Below are positions 1 to 6,530 of a stretch of 12,447 nucleotides of DNA, piece by piece. The first letter of the stretch is position 1; each line of letters begins with the position of its first letter. This DNA comes from Methanocorpusculum sp. UBA424 (lineage in GTDB: Archaea; Halobacteriota; Methanomicrobia; Methanomicrobiales; Methanocorpusculaceae). The notes beneath the pieces are model-generated. The model was not told where the DNA came from. It searched no databases and was given only the letters and a program-made list of their open reading frames with translations. The position numbers and the translations under genes are program-made. The stretch lies in the NCBI GenBank assembly GCA_002498375.1, contig DAHC01000009.1, positions 1 to 12,447 of the forward strand, written 5' to 3'.

Positions 1-381
1 ACCATCATGGATACGACGCACGATCTTATTCGACGCATTGAAACCACCACGGCAATTGTTCATGATAGTCCGGTGGACCTCTCAGAAAAAGGAGAAGTGG
101 TCTATCGGGATCGGGGATATCAGGGAGCAAAATGCAAGGGATATAGTGCCACAATGAAAAGAGGAGCGAGAGGGCATCCCATTAGCATACGAGATAAACT
201 GAGAAATCTGAGAATAAGTAGGAAGAGATCAAAGGGCGAGAGACCCTATGCAGTTATCAAAAATGTTTTTCATGCAGGGTTGGTGAAGGTAACAACACTA
301 CAAAGAGTACGAGTGAAAAATATGCTGGCTGCATTTTGTTATAATATCTATCAGGTGAAAACGATTCAAAACAGAGTGTAA
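1..381 (+). CDS. IS5-like family DDE transposase, C-terminal part (5' end outside window)
   Basis: The reading frame is open to the first base, so this is the 3' part of a longer transposase gene; the ATG at position 7 is probably internal. Numbering from that Met, the fragment keeps VVYRDRGYQG (second catalytic Asp, D35) and SKGERPYAVIK (catalytic Glu, E78), followed by VTTLQRVRVKNMLAAFCYNIYQ. These are the hallmarks of the C-terminal half of IS5/IS4-superfamily (DDE_Tnp_1) transposases, which cut and rejoin insertion-sequence ends. The first catalytic Asp would lie upstream of the window. The terminal inverted repeat should lie shortly after the stop, within about 382-440, but cannot be fixed without the other end. 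Family assignment is from motif recognition. Nothing visible in this fragment is broken, so the element may be intact. Confidence 0.85.
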   Translation, partial: TIMDTTHDLIRRIETTTAIVHDSPVDLSEKGEVVYRDRGYQGAKCKGYSATMKRGARGHPISIRDKLRNLRISRKRSKGERPYAVIKNVFHAGLVKVTTLQRVRVKNMLAAFCYNIYQVKTIQNRV

Positions 382-412
382 ATTAAAAAAAAAAACGTCA
401 AGGAATAATGGG

Positions 413-427
413 TATTTTTCTTTTTTT
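413..427 (+). terminator. T-rich tract after the transposase gene
   Basis: Two runs of T (five and seven) separated by a C lie about 35 nt after the transposase stop. Archaeal transcription often ends at such U-tracts without a strong hairpin. The tract leads straight into a ten-G run. Confidence 0.4.
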
Positions 428-437
428 GGGGGGGGGG
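428..437. repeat. Ten-G homopolymer
   Basis: An uninterrupted run of ten G directly follows a T-rich tract. It is intergenic and lies near the expected right end of the IS5-like element. Such runs are prone to length change in replication and to miscounting in sequencing. Confidence 0.9.
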
Positions 438-554
438 CGTGAGGGTGTAGGGATGTAGCCAATCTTCCTTAAATCATGATTCGCGTTAAAAAATGGGTTG
501 ATAGATATTCTCAATTCATCTATCCGCACCCAGCCGTACCCGTCCCGAATCTCC

Positions 555-586
555 CGCTCACCAGCTCCCCCGCTCACCAGCTCCCC
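555..586. repeat. Perfect 16-bp direct tandem repeat (2 copies)
   Basis: The unit CGCTCACCAGCTCCCC occurs at 555-570 and again at 571-586 without mismatch. It ends four bases from the stop codon of the minus-strand antiporter gene, so it lies in that gene's 3' untranslated region. A slippage duplication is the simplest explanation. Confidence 0.9.
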
Positions 587-590
587 CGTC

Positions 591-2651
591 TTACTTCTCT
601 TCCCCGTCCTTTTCCGTAAACAGCATCGTCATCGTCGCGATATCATCACGGTTACCGATCACCACCACCGTATCCCCCTCCTCAAGTACCGTCTCCCCGT
701 CCGGCGAAACGATCGCATCCTGCCGTCCCGCCCGCCGTACCGCGATCACTGAAACGCCGTAATCCATTCTCAGATGCAGGTCACACAGCCGTTTTCCCGC
801 GCAGTCACAATCTTTCCCCACCCTGATCTGTTCCACATACGTCTTCTCCGTCGAGATCACCTCATCCGCATGCTTCGCCTTCAGACGGATCGCATCCAGG
901 ATCCCTCCGCTGTTCTTCTGCCCTGGAGCCGGGGGCTTACCCCCTCCGGTTCCGTCGAGATACTCATTATACACTTCGCTTCGTACCTGCTGCGAGTACA
1001 TCTCCAGCTCCTGGACCGGTATCTGCTGATTTGCCAGGATCCTCCGGAAGATCTGCAAAGCCGCCTCCTTCTCATCCACGATCACCTCATCTGCTCCCAG
1101 CCGGTAAAGTTCACTCGTCTCGGAGATATATCTCGACCGGGTAATGATCGAGATCTTCGGATTCATCCGGCGGGCAGTAGTGATGATCGCCTTGATAGAC
1201 TCTATAGCCGGAATGGAGATAACGATCGTCCGGGCTTTTCTGATCCCTGCATACTCCAGAATACATTCACGGCAGGCGTCGCCGTAAACGATATTCTCCC
1301 CCCGTTTCTTCTCTTTAGTCACCGTTTCCGGATTCATCTCCAGGATGATGTAAGGGATCCCCATCTTTTTCAGGGCTCGTGCCACATACCTGCCGCCAAG
1401 CCCGTAACCGACAATGATCACATGGCTTTCCCGGTCCGTTTCACCCGGAATGCAGAACTCGTCGAAGTCCCGGTGTTTTTCCGGAAGAAGGCCTGTGATC
1501 TTGCCGGCGATCCACGGTCCGGCCGCCACATAAAACGGCGTGATGGCCATCGTTACGATCGACATCGCCAGAAAAATCTGATACATATTCTGGGTCAAAA
1601 GGCCGGCCGCAAGCCCCGTAGAACCTAAAATAAACGAAAACTCTCCCACCTGCGAAAGACCGATCGCAGACAGGATGGCAGCTCCCGCCGAGATCCCGAT
1701 CACCTTCACCGAAACAAAATTGATCAGCGTCTTTCCCAGAAGGAGCAGAACGGAAACCCCGGCGATCAGCAGCAGATGCTCGCTCAGATACGTCAGATTG
1801 AGCATCATACCGATCGAAACAAAGAAGAAACTCGTCAGCAGATCGCGGATCGGCATGATCTGGCCGATCACCTCATGACTGTAATCCGAACCGGAGATGG
1901 CAACGCCCGCAAGAAACGCTCCCAAAGCGATCGAAACACCGGTCAGAGACATCACCCAGGCGATACCGAGGCATATCAGCACGACAGCCATAACGAAAAG
2001 TTCACTGCTTCTTGTCAGAGTGACCCTTTCAAGAAACTTGGGGACCAGGTAGATGGAGGCGATCAGAATCACCGCCAGGAGCCCCATACCGATAAAAAAG
2101 TTCAGCACGGATCCTGCAAGATCGGTCTCTGAGCTTCCGGCAAGGAGAGGCACGAGCATCATCATCGGCACAACGTTCAGATCCTGGAAAATCAGCAGTC
2201 CAAGCGCGATCTTCCCGTGCTGGGTGTCGATCTCCCCGGACTTCTGATAGATATTCATGATGATCGCCGTCGAAGAGTGTGCTACTAAAAATCCGATGAA
2301 CAGCGAAACGCTCGAGCTGAATCCTGCGGCGACCATCACCAGCCAGACCACTCCGGTCGTAAGAATGAGCTGGAGCCCTCCGCCTATCAGCACGATCTTC
2401 TTCATCGAAAGCAGATTTTTCAGCGGGATCTCCAACCCTATGGTGAACATCAGCAGAATAACGCCGAGTTCTGCGAGCAGGGACACCTGATCTTCGGTGA
2501 TCAGGTGCAGACCAAACGGCCCAACGATAACGCCTGTTATGAAATACCCGATAATAAACGGGATGCGGAGCCTTTTCCCGACAAGTAAAACCGCGATCGC
2601 GCAAGTAAGCACGATCACGACTGCCATGATCAATTCTATATATTCCTCCAT
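591..2651 (-). CDS. CPA2-family cation:proton antiporter with TrkA-N and TrkA-C domains (downstream paralog)
   Basis: A 686-aa membrane protein of the monovalent cation:proton antiporter-2 (KefB/KefC-like) group, expected to exchange K+ or Na+ for H+. Residues 8-385 are almost all hydrophobic segments (Na_H_Exchanger domain) with SSTAI near 126-130 and the ion-path motif FQD (Q156, D157). Residues 410-540 form an RCK/TrkA-N Rossmann domain with GYGLGG (415-420), E438 at the end of the second strand and GDA (457-459). Residues 605-676 are a TrkA-C ligand-sensing domain. I chose the ATG at 2651 because it aligns residue for residue with the start of the paralog upstream, while the longer TTG start (2696) would lie inside a conserved upstream element. 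A TATA-like box is centred 28 nt upstream (possible leaderless transcript), but GGAGAG also precedes the ATG. Unlike the paralog it has N159 after FQDL and extra cysteines (C463, C615, C617, C623). The ion carried is not known. Confidence 0.9.
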   Translation of the reverse strand: MEEYIELIMAVVIVLTCAIAVLLVGKRLRIPFIIGYFITGVIVGPFGLHLITEDQVSLLAELGVILLMFTIGLEIPLKNLLSMKKIVLIGGGLQLILTTGVVWLVMVAAGFSSSVSLFIGFLVAHSSTAIIMNIYQKSGEIDTQHGKIALGLLIFQDLNVVPMMMLVPLLAGSSETDLAGSVLNFFIGMGLLAVILIASIYLVPKFLERVTLTRSSELFVMAVVLICLGIAWVMSLTGVSIALGAFLAGVAISGSDYSHEVIGQIMPIRDLLTSFFFVSIGMMLNLTYLSEHLLLIAGVSVLLLLGKTLINFVSVKVIGISAGAAILSAIGLSQVGEFSFILGSTGLAAGLLTQNMYQIFLAMSIVTMAITPFYVAAGPWIAGKITGLLPEKHRDFDEFCIPGETDRESHVIIVGYGLGGRYVARALKKMGIPYIILEMNPETVTKEKKRGENIVYGDACRECILEYAGIRKARTIVISIPAIESIKAIITTARRMNPKISIITRSRYISETSELYRLGADEVIVDEKEAALQIFRRILANQQIPVQELEMYSQQVRSEVYNEYLDGTGGGKPPAPGQKNSGGILDAIRLKAKHADEVISTEKTYVEQIRVGKDCDCAGKRLCDLHLRMDYGVSVIAVRRAGRQDAIVSPDGETVLEEGDTVVVIGNRDDIATMTMLFTEKDGEEK

Positions 2652-2674
2652 TATCTCTCCGAAATATCCTGGAG

Positions 2675-2683
2675 AATAATATA
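2675..2683 (-). promoter_or_regulatory. TATA-like box of the downstream antiporter gene
   Basis: TATATTATT on the minus strand is centred 28 nt before the ATG at 2651, the spacing expected for an archaeal promoter starting a leaderless mRNA. It indicates that this gene can be transcribed separately from the paralog upstream. Confidence 0.5.
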
Positions 2684-2686
2684 CCT

Positions 2687-2712
2687 TGCTCAGCAAAAAA
2701 CGTAACTATACT
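2687..2712 (-). promoter_or_regulatory. Conserved upstream element, copy 2 (antiporter pair)
   Basis: On the minus strand this 26-bp stretch begins AGTATAG and contains six T followed by GCTGAGCA. It matches the stretch at 4891-4916 upstream of the paralog at 21 of 26 positions without gaps, and ends 35 bp before its start codon (37 bp for the paralog). The surrounding spacer is not obviously conserved. It could be a shared regulator site, a promoter part, or a remnant of the duplication. Confidence 0.6.
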
Positions 2713-2753
2713 CACCCGCCGGGATGTGTTTTTTCTCTATGTTTTGGAAAATA

Positions 2754-2771
2754 GACGCGACGGATCGCGTC
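2754..2771 (-). terminator. Hairpin between the two antiporter genes
   Basis: GACGCGA and TCGCGTC form a perfect 7-bp stem around the loop CGGA, 27 bp after the stop of the upstream antiporter gene. In the minus direction the stem is followed by TATTTTCC. It may end the upstream transcript before the separate promoter of the second gene. The T-run is short, so this is only a candidate. Confidence 0.4.
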
Positions 2772-2798
2772 CTGCAGGTAAAAATAGTATGCGTGCCC

Positions 2799-4853
2799 TC
2801 AGGTAGTATATGCAGCCTTCTCGGCGAACATTATCATTATAGTTCCAATGGCATTTCGGTCGCCGATCACCACGGCGGTATCGCCTTCATGCAAAACCGT
2901 ATCGCCGTCCGGAGAGACGATCACATCGATCTTTCCCACACACCGCACCGCGATCACCGAAACGCCGTAATTCCTCCGCATCTGGACATCGGCGATCCGT
3001 TTGCCGGCGATATCCGCCCCTTTCTCGACCCTGATCTGCTCCACCTGCGAGGTATTTTTATTTATCATCTCACTCGCCTGCTTTGCCCGGATCCGGATCA
3101 TATCGAGTCTGCTTCCTTTTGCAGACGTTCTGATATTTGAGTGGATCGGCTTTTCGATGTATTTGTCGTAGATCTCGCTTCTGGCCTGTTTGGCATACAG
3201 ATCCGCGTCCTGTACCGGCACCTGCTGATTGGAAAGGATCCGATGGAAGATCTGGAGAGCCGTCTCCTTTTCATCAACGATCACTTCGTCCGCTCCGAGA
3301 CGATACAACTCGGCGGTCTCGGACATAAATCTCGACCGGGTGATGATCCCGATCTTCGGGTTCATCCTGCGTGCGTCGGTGAGGATCGCCTTGACCGTGT
3401 CCATCTGCGGGATAGTGATCACGATCGTCTGGGCTTTCCTGATCCCGGCAAACTCCAGCACCCCTTCCCGGCATGCATCGCCGTAGACGATGTTCTCGCC
3501 GAGTTTTTTCTCGGCTGCCACCGTTTCCGGGTTCAGTTCGAGAATAATATATGGGATTTCGACTTTTTTCAGCGCTTTTGCGACGTGATGACCGGTAAGT
3601 CCGAACCCGACGATGATCACATGCCCGACCGGGAGCTCGTCCTCCGTGTTCCCTGCGGATCCGGCGTATCCGGGTCCCTGCGGAACCGGCGGCGGGAGGA
3701 ACCGGTCAACGAACCTTGGCGCGATACTGATCATCGTCGGGGTCATGATCATCGTCAGGATCGAGACGGCCAGAAACACCTGATAGACATCATCGGTCAG
3801 GATCCCGCTGGAATAGCCGGTTGCTCCGAGCACGAAGGAGAACTCTCCTATCTGCGAGAGACCGAATGCTGAAAGAAGTGAGACGCTTGCCGCTATCCCG
3901 ATCGCTTTGACCGAGATGAAGGTTATCAGGGATTTTCCCGCTATCAGCACGGCGGCAAGGATGAGTATGAACAGCAGATGCTCCCCGAGATACGAAAGGT
4001 TCAGCAGCATGCCGATCGAGACAAAGAAGAAACTGGTCAGGAGATCGCGGATCGGCAGGATCTGGCCGACGACCTCATGGCTGTAATCCGATTCGGAGAT
4101 CGCGACGCCTGCAAGGAACGCGCCGAGCGCCAGGGATATGCCGTTCAAGGACATCAGCCAGGCGATCCCAAGACAGATGGTCACGATCGAGATGATGAAC
4201 AGTTCGTTGCTTCGGGTGAGGGCGACCCTCTGCAGAAATCTCGGGACCAGGTAGATGGCGGCGATCAGGATGACGCCGAGCATCGCCAGACCGATCAGGA
4301 AGTTCAGCACGCTTGCGAGCAGATCGGTGTCGGCAGGTCCGGCAAGGATCGGGGCAAGCAGCATCATCGGAACGACCGCAAGATCCTGGAAAATCAGGAT
4401 CCCGAGCGCGATCTTTCCGTGTTTGGTCGCCATCTGTCCCTTCGACTGGTAGAGGTTCAAAACGATGGCCGTTGAAGATGTCGAGACCATCATTCCAAGA
4501 AACAGTGCGGTGTTGGAGGGAAATCCCGCCAGCTGGAGGACAGCCCAGACGAGGAACGTGGTGATGATCATCTGCAGACCGCCGCCTATGAGGACGACCT
4601 TCTTCATGGAAAGGAGGCTTTTGAGCGAGATCTCCAGACCTATGGTGAACATCAGAAGGATGACCCCGAGCTCTGCGAGGACCGATACCTGCTCTTCGGT
4701 GATCAGATGGAGGCCGAAGGGTCCGACGATTATCCCTGTGAGAAAATAGCCGATAATGAACGGGATATGGATCTTTTTTCCGATAAAAAGCACGCCGACA
4801 GAGCATGCAAGCACGATCACGACTGCCATTAGAAGATCTATCTGCACAACCAT
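2799..4853 (-). CDS. CPA2-family cation:proton antiporter with TrkA-N and TrkA-C domains (upstream paralog)
   Basis: A 684-aa paralog of the next gene, with about 42 of the first 60 residues identical and gap-free alignment through the membrane domain. The exchanger domain spans roughly 8-385 with SSTAI (126-130) and FQD at Q156-D157. A proline/glycine-rich linker (about 386-408) leads to the RCK/TrkA-N domain with GFGLTG (416-421), LELN and GDA. The C-terminal TrkA-C domain ends the protein. By family knowledge it exchanges a monovalent cation for protons across the cell membrane, gated by nucleotide binding to the RCK domain. Its linker and C-terminus differ most from the paralog, suggesting different gating signals. 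The start at 4853 aligns with the paralog, but a TATA box only 17 nt upstream would put transcription start inside the ORF (then Met9 at 4829 would serve). A second TATA-like site further upstream, at about 4899-4908, would give a short leader instead. Confidence 0.92.
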   Translation of the reverse strand: MVVQIDLLMAVVIVLACSVGVLFIGKKIHIPFIIGYFLTGIIVGPFGLHLITEEQVSVLAELGVILLMFTIGLEISLKSLLSMKKVVLIGGGLQMIITTFLVWAVLQLAGFPSNTALFLGMMVSTSSTAIVLNLYQSKGQMATKHGKIALGILIFQDLAVVPMMLLAPILAGPADTDLLASVLNFLIGLAMLGVILIAAIYLVPRFLQRVALTRSNELFIISIVTICLGIAWLMSLNGISLALGAFLAGVAISESDYSHEVVGQILPIRDLLTSFFFVSIGMLLNLSYLGEHLLFILILAAVLIAGKSLITFISVKAIGIAASVSLLSAFGLSQIGEFSFVLGATGYSSGILTDDVYQVFLAVSILTMIMTPTMISIAPRFVDRFLPPPVPQGPGYAGSAGNTEDELPVGHVIIVGFGLTGHHVAKALKKVEIPYIILELNPETVAAEKKLGENIVYGDACREGVLEFAGIRKAQTIVITIPQMDTVKAILTDARRMNPKIGIITRSRFMSETAELYRLGADEVIVDEKETALQIFHRILSNQQVPVQDADLYAKQARSEIYDKYIEKPIHSNIRTSAKGSRLDMIRIRAKQASEMINKNTSQVEQIRVEKGADIAGKRIADVQMRRNYGVSVIAVRCVGKIDVIVSPDGDTVLHEGDTAVVIGDRNAIGTIMIMFAEKAAYTT

Positions 4854-4864
4854 ATCCGGATCCT

Positions 4865-4875
4865 ATTTTATATAG
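4865..4875 (-). promoter_or_regulatory. TATA box candidate of the upstream antiporter gene
   Basis: CTATATAAAAT on the minus strand is an excellent archaeal TATA match, but its centre lies only about 17 nt before the annotated ATG. Either the transcript begins inside the ORF and Met9 is used, or the weaker TATATTTTTT of the conserved element upstream is the working box. Confidence 0.45.
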
Positions 4876-4890
4876 CAGAATTATGCTCTG

Positions 4891-4916
4891 TGATCAGTAA
4901 AAAATATACCTATACT
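4891..4916 (-). promoter_or_regulatory. Conserved upstream element, copy 1 (antiporter pair)
   Basis: On the minus strand this 26-bp stretch begins AGTATAGGTATA and continues with a T-run and ACTGATCA. It matches the copy at 2687-2712 at 21 of 26 positions. It lies in the divergent spacer shared with the radical SAM gene, so a protein bound here might affect both directions. Confidence 0.6.
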
Positions 4917-4997
4917 TCCATCAGGAAGATCCGTTTTTTTGCATGATCCGGGGTTTTTCCGGATGATTCCGGCTGGTGTGCGGCGGTCTGGCGAGAG

Positions 4998-5007
4998 AAA
5001 ATATTTA
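4998..5007 (+). promoter_or_regulatory. AT-rich TATA candidate for the radical SAM gene
   Basis: AAAATATTTA is the only TATA-like sequence close to the radical SAM start. Its centre is about 22 nt before the ATG at 5025 and 37 nt before the second in-frame ATG at 5040. This allows an almost leaderless transcript or use of the second Met. Confidence 0.35.
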
Positions 5008-5024
5008 GCCTGAGCAGAGAGGAT

Positions 5025-6122
5025 ATGTACATCTTACGTATGCCGGATACCTTTCTGACCACCTATCTTAACTCCGCGATCGAGAAGCTTATCAAAGATA
5101 TTCTGAAGGGCACCCTTTCGAACCGGAAGGAGACGGCGTTTCTTCTGGGGCAGATGAAGCATCAGCGGGAGAATGCAAAAAAACGGGCGGCCTGTTCGCA
5201 TATGCCGGCATTTCTGATTGCAAGCATTACGTCGTCGTGCAATCTGCATTGTGCGGGCTGTTATGCCCGGGCGGTCGGAATGTGCGGCGATGCGCCGGGA
5301 GGTGCTGAACCGCTGAGTGTTTCTGAGTGGGAGCATATCTTTTCGCAGGCTGAGGATCTTGGGATCTCGTTTATTCTTCTTGCCGGAGGGGAGCCGCTTC
5401 TCTGCCGGGATCTTATCGGGGCGGCCGCCCGTCACACGCCGGTCATTTTCCCGATATTTACGAACGGGACGCTGATCGATGATGGGTATCTGGCTTTGTT
5501 CGACGGGCACCGGAATCTGGTGCCGGTGATCAGTATCGAAGGGGGCATCGAGGAGACGGATTCACGCCGGGGGACGGGGACGTATGCGGTTCTGTCGGCG
5601 GCGATGGATCGTCTGCGGGCGGAGAAGATCCTGTTCGGGGCGTCGGTGACGATCACGCGGGGGAATCTGGCGGAGGTGACGTCGGATGCGTTTCTGGGTC
5701 TTTTGCAGGGTCGGGGGTGCAGACTGGTGTTTTTTATCGAGTATACGGCGATCGATCATGATTCAAAGGAGCTTGAACTGACCCCCGCTGACCGCGAGGC
5801 GCTGGAGGGCAGACTGGCGGAGATAAAAGCCGGATATCCGGGGATGGTGTTTATTTCGTTTCCGGGGGATGAGAAGCATATGGGCGGGTGTCTTGCGGGC
5901 GGGCGGGGCTTTTTCCATATCGATCCGTATGGGTCAGCAGAGCCGTGCCCGTTTTCGCCGTATTCTGACCGGAATCTGCGGAATGTTTCCCTTTTGGATG
6001 CGGTGAACTCGCCGTTTTTTGCGAGGCTGATCGAGGCGGGCCTTGTGGGCGGGGAGCATGACGGGGGCTGTGCTTTGTTCGAGCACGAGGCCGAGGTGCT
6101 GGCGATAAAAAACAGGTTGTGA
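5025..6122 (+). CDS. Radical SAM protein with cysteine-containing C-terminal (SPASM-like) region
   Basis: A 365-aa enzyme expected in the cytoplasm. The motif CNLHCAGC gives C72, C76 and C79 (CxxxCxxC), which hold the [4Fe-4S] cluster that cleaves S-adenosylmethionine to make a radical. GGEP (121-124) and FTNGT (145-149) are typical SAM-contact and barrel motifs. The C-terminal part has C289, C308 and C349 in the contexts GGCLAGGRG, AEPCPFSPYSD and GGCALFE, suggesting a second, SPASM-like iron-sulfur site. The family includes peptide and cofactor maturases and heme-pathway enzymes; the substrate here is not known and no small precursor peptide gene is adjacent. AGAGAGG lies only 2 nt before the ATG, closer than usual for a ribosome site, and a second in-frame ATG is at 5040. 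The gene diverges from the antiporters and ends 12 nt before the stop of a converging small gene. Confidence 0.88.
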   Translation: MYILRMPDTFLTTYLNSAIEKLIKDILKGTLSNRKETAFLLGQMKHQRENAKKRAACSHMPAFLIASITSSCNLHCAGCYARAVGMCGDAPGGAEPLSVSEWEHIFSQAEDLGISFILLAGGEPLLCRDLIGAAARHTPVIFPIFTNGTLIDDGYLALFDGHRNLVPVISIEGGIEETDSRRGTGTYAVLSAAMDRLRAEKILFGASVTITRGNLAEVTSDAFLGLLQGRGCRLVFFIEYTAIDHDSKELELTPADREALEGRLAEIKAGYPGMVFISFPGDEKHMGGCLAGGRGFFHIDPYGSAEPCPFSPYSDRNLRNVSLLDAVNSPFFARLIEAGLVGGEHDGGCALFEHEAEVLAIKNRL

Positions 6123-6123
6123 G

Positions 6124-6136
6124 TTTTTCTTTTTTT
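6124..6136 (+). terminator. T-tract after the radical SAM gene
   Basis: TTTTTCTTTTTTT directly follows the TGA stop, a good archaeal U-tract terminator. Its end overlaps the stop codon of the converging small gene on the minus strand. Confidence 0.5.
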
Positions 6137-6287
6137 ACTGGAGGCTGCAGGTGGAGCAGCTTCCATGCAGGTTTCGTTCGGTGAGCTGGCCGATCTGGAG
6201 TTCGAGGTCGCGGACCCGTTCCATGAGGTCTGCGTAGTCGCGTTCGAGTTCTTCGAGGCGTTTTTCGATGTTTTCCTGGGATGTCAT
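6135..6287 (-). CDS. 50-residue coiled-coil microprotein with C-terminal CxxC
   Basis: The minus strand carries ATG to TAA encoding 50 residues that begin MTSQENIEKRLEELERDY and end GSCSTCSLQ. Residues 5-38 are strongly charged, with hydrophobic residues at heptad-like spacing (I7, L11, L14, L21, V25, L28, I32, L35), a likely amphipathic helix or short coiled coil. C44 and C47 form a CxxC that could bind metal or form a disulfide. It is too short for usual ORF cut-offs, but codon use fits the neighbouring genes (GAA/CTC/GAC-rich). A TATAAAA box lies 24-30 nt before the A of ATG and there is no ribosome site, which points to a leaderless mRNA. It converges with the radical SAM gene. No family is recognised; a small regulator or adaptor is possible. 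Confidence 0.68.
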   Translation of the reverse strand: MTSQENIEKRLEELERDYADLMERVRDLELQIGQLTERNLHGSCSTCSLQ

Positions 6288-6310
6288 GTATAGGAGGTTG
6301 GTGTACTGGG

Positions 6311-6317
6311 TTTTATA
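6311..6317 (-). promoter_or_regulatory. TATA box of the 50-residue gene (leaderless)
   Basis: TATAAAA on the minus strand is centred 27 nt before the A of the ATG at 6287. At the usual archaeal spacing, transcription would start at or within a few bases of the start codon. A second AT-rich site (CCATATAACC) lies further upstream. Confidence 0.6.
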
Positions 6318-6354
6318 GGTTGGTTATATGGAACGGGTGGTAAAAACAGGATCA

Positions 6355-6370
6355 CGGCGGAGAACCGCCG
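6355..6370. other. GC-rich hairpin CGGCGG-AGAA-CCGCCG
   Basis: A perfect 6-bp GC stem with a 4-nt loop stands in the spacer between the small gene and the ATPase gene. No T-run follows on either strand, so it is not a typical terminator. A role is not apparent. The rest of 6318-6460 holds nothing else recognisable apart from a short GAATC-ATG-GATTC dyad at 6400-6412. Confidence 0.4.
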
Positions 6371-6463
6371 GATATCTTGGAACTATGCACCTTTGTTCTG
6401 AATCATGGATTCGCCAATACTATTATCTCATCTGAATACACATAAGAAATTAATTGTGGGTTC

Positions 6464-6508
6464 CATCACATAATTAGTGACAATAATGTGATGTACATCA
6501 CATAATTA
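6464..6508. promoter_or_regulatory. Operator-like palindrome with a third half-site upstream of the ATPase gene
   Basis: ATGTGATGTACATCACAT at 6486-6503 is a perfect 18-bp palindrome. Half-site CATCACAT recurs at 6464-6471, and the longer match CATCACATAATTA is found at both 6464-6476 and 6496-6508, 32 bp (three helical turns) apart. The array ends 22 bp before the ATG at 6531, covering the promoter region. This is the layout of a repressor binding as a dimer with cooperative contact to a third half-site. The regulator is not encoded in this window. Confidence 0.65.
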
Positions 6509-6530
6509 TTGGAATGCCCGGGAGAGGAAG

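Noticed and set aside
774..1628. Long plus-strand frames opposite the antiporter genes (also 3141-3872 and 3978-4475)
   Set aside because: They are antisense shadows of conserved CPA2 coding sequence, rich in His/Arg/Asp, and resemble no family.
2652..2696. TTG start extending the downstream antiporter by 15 residues
   Set aside because: The extension overlaps the conserved upstream element and TATA box and has no counterpart in the paralog.
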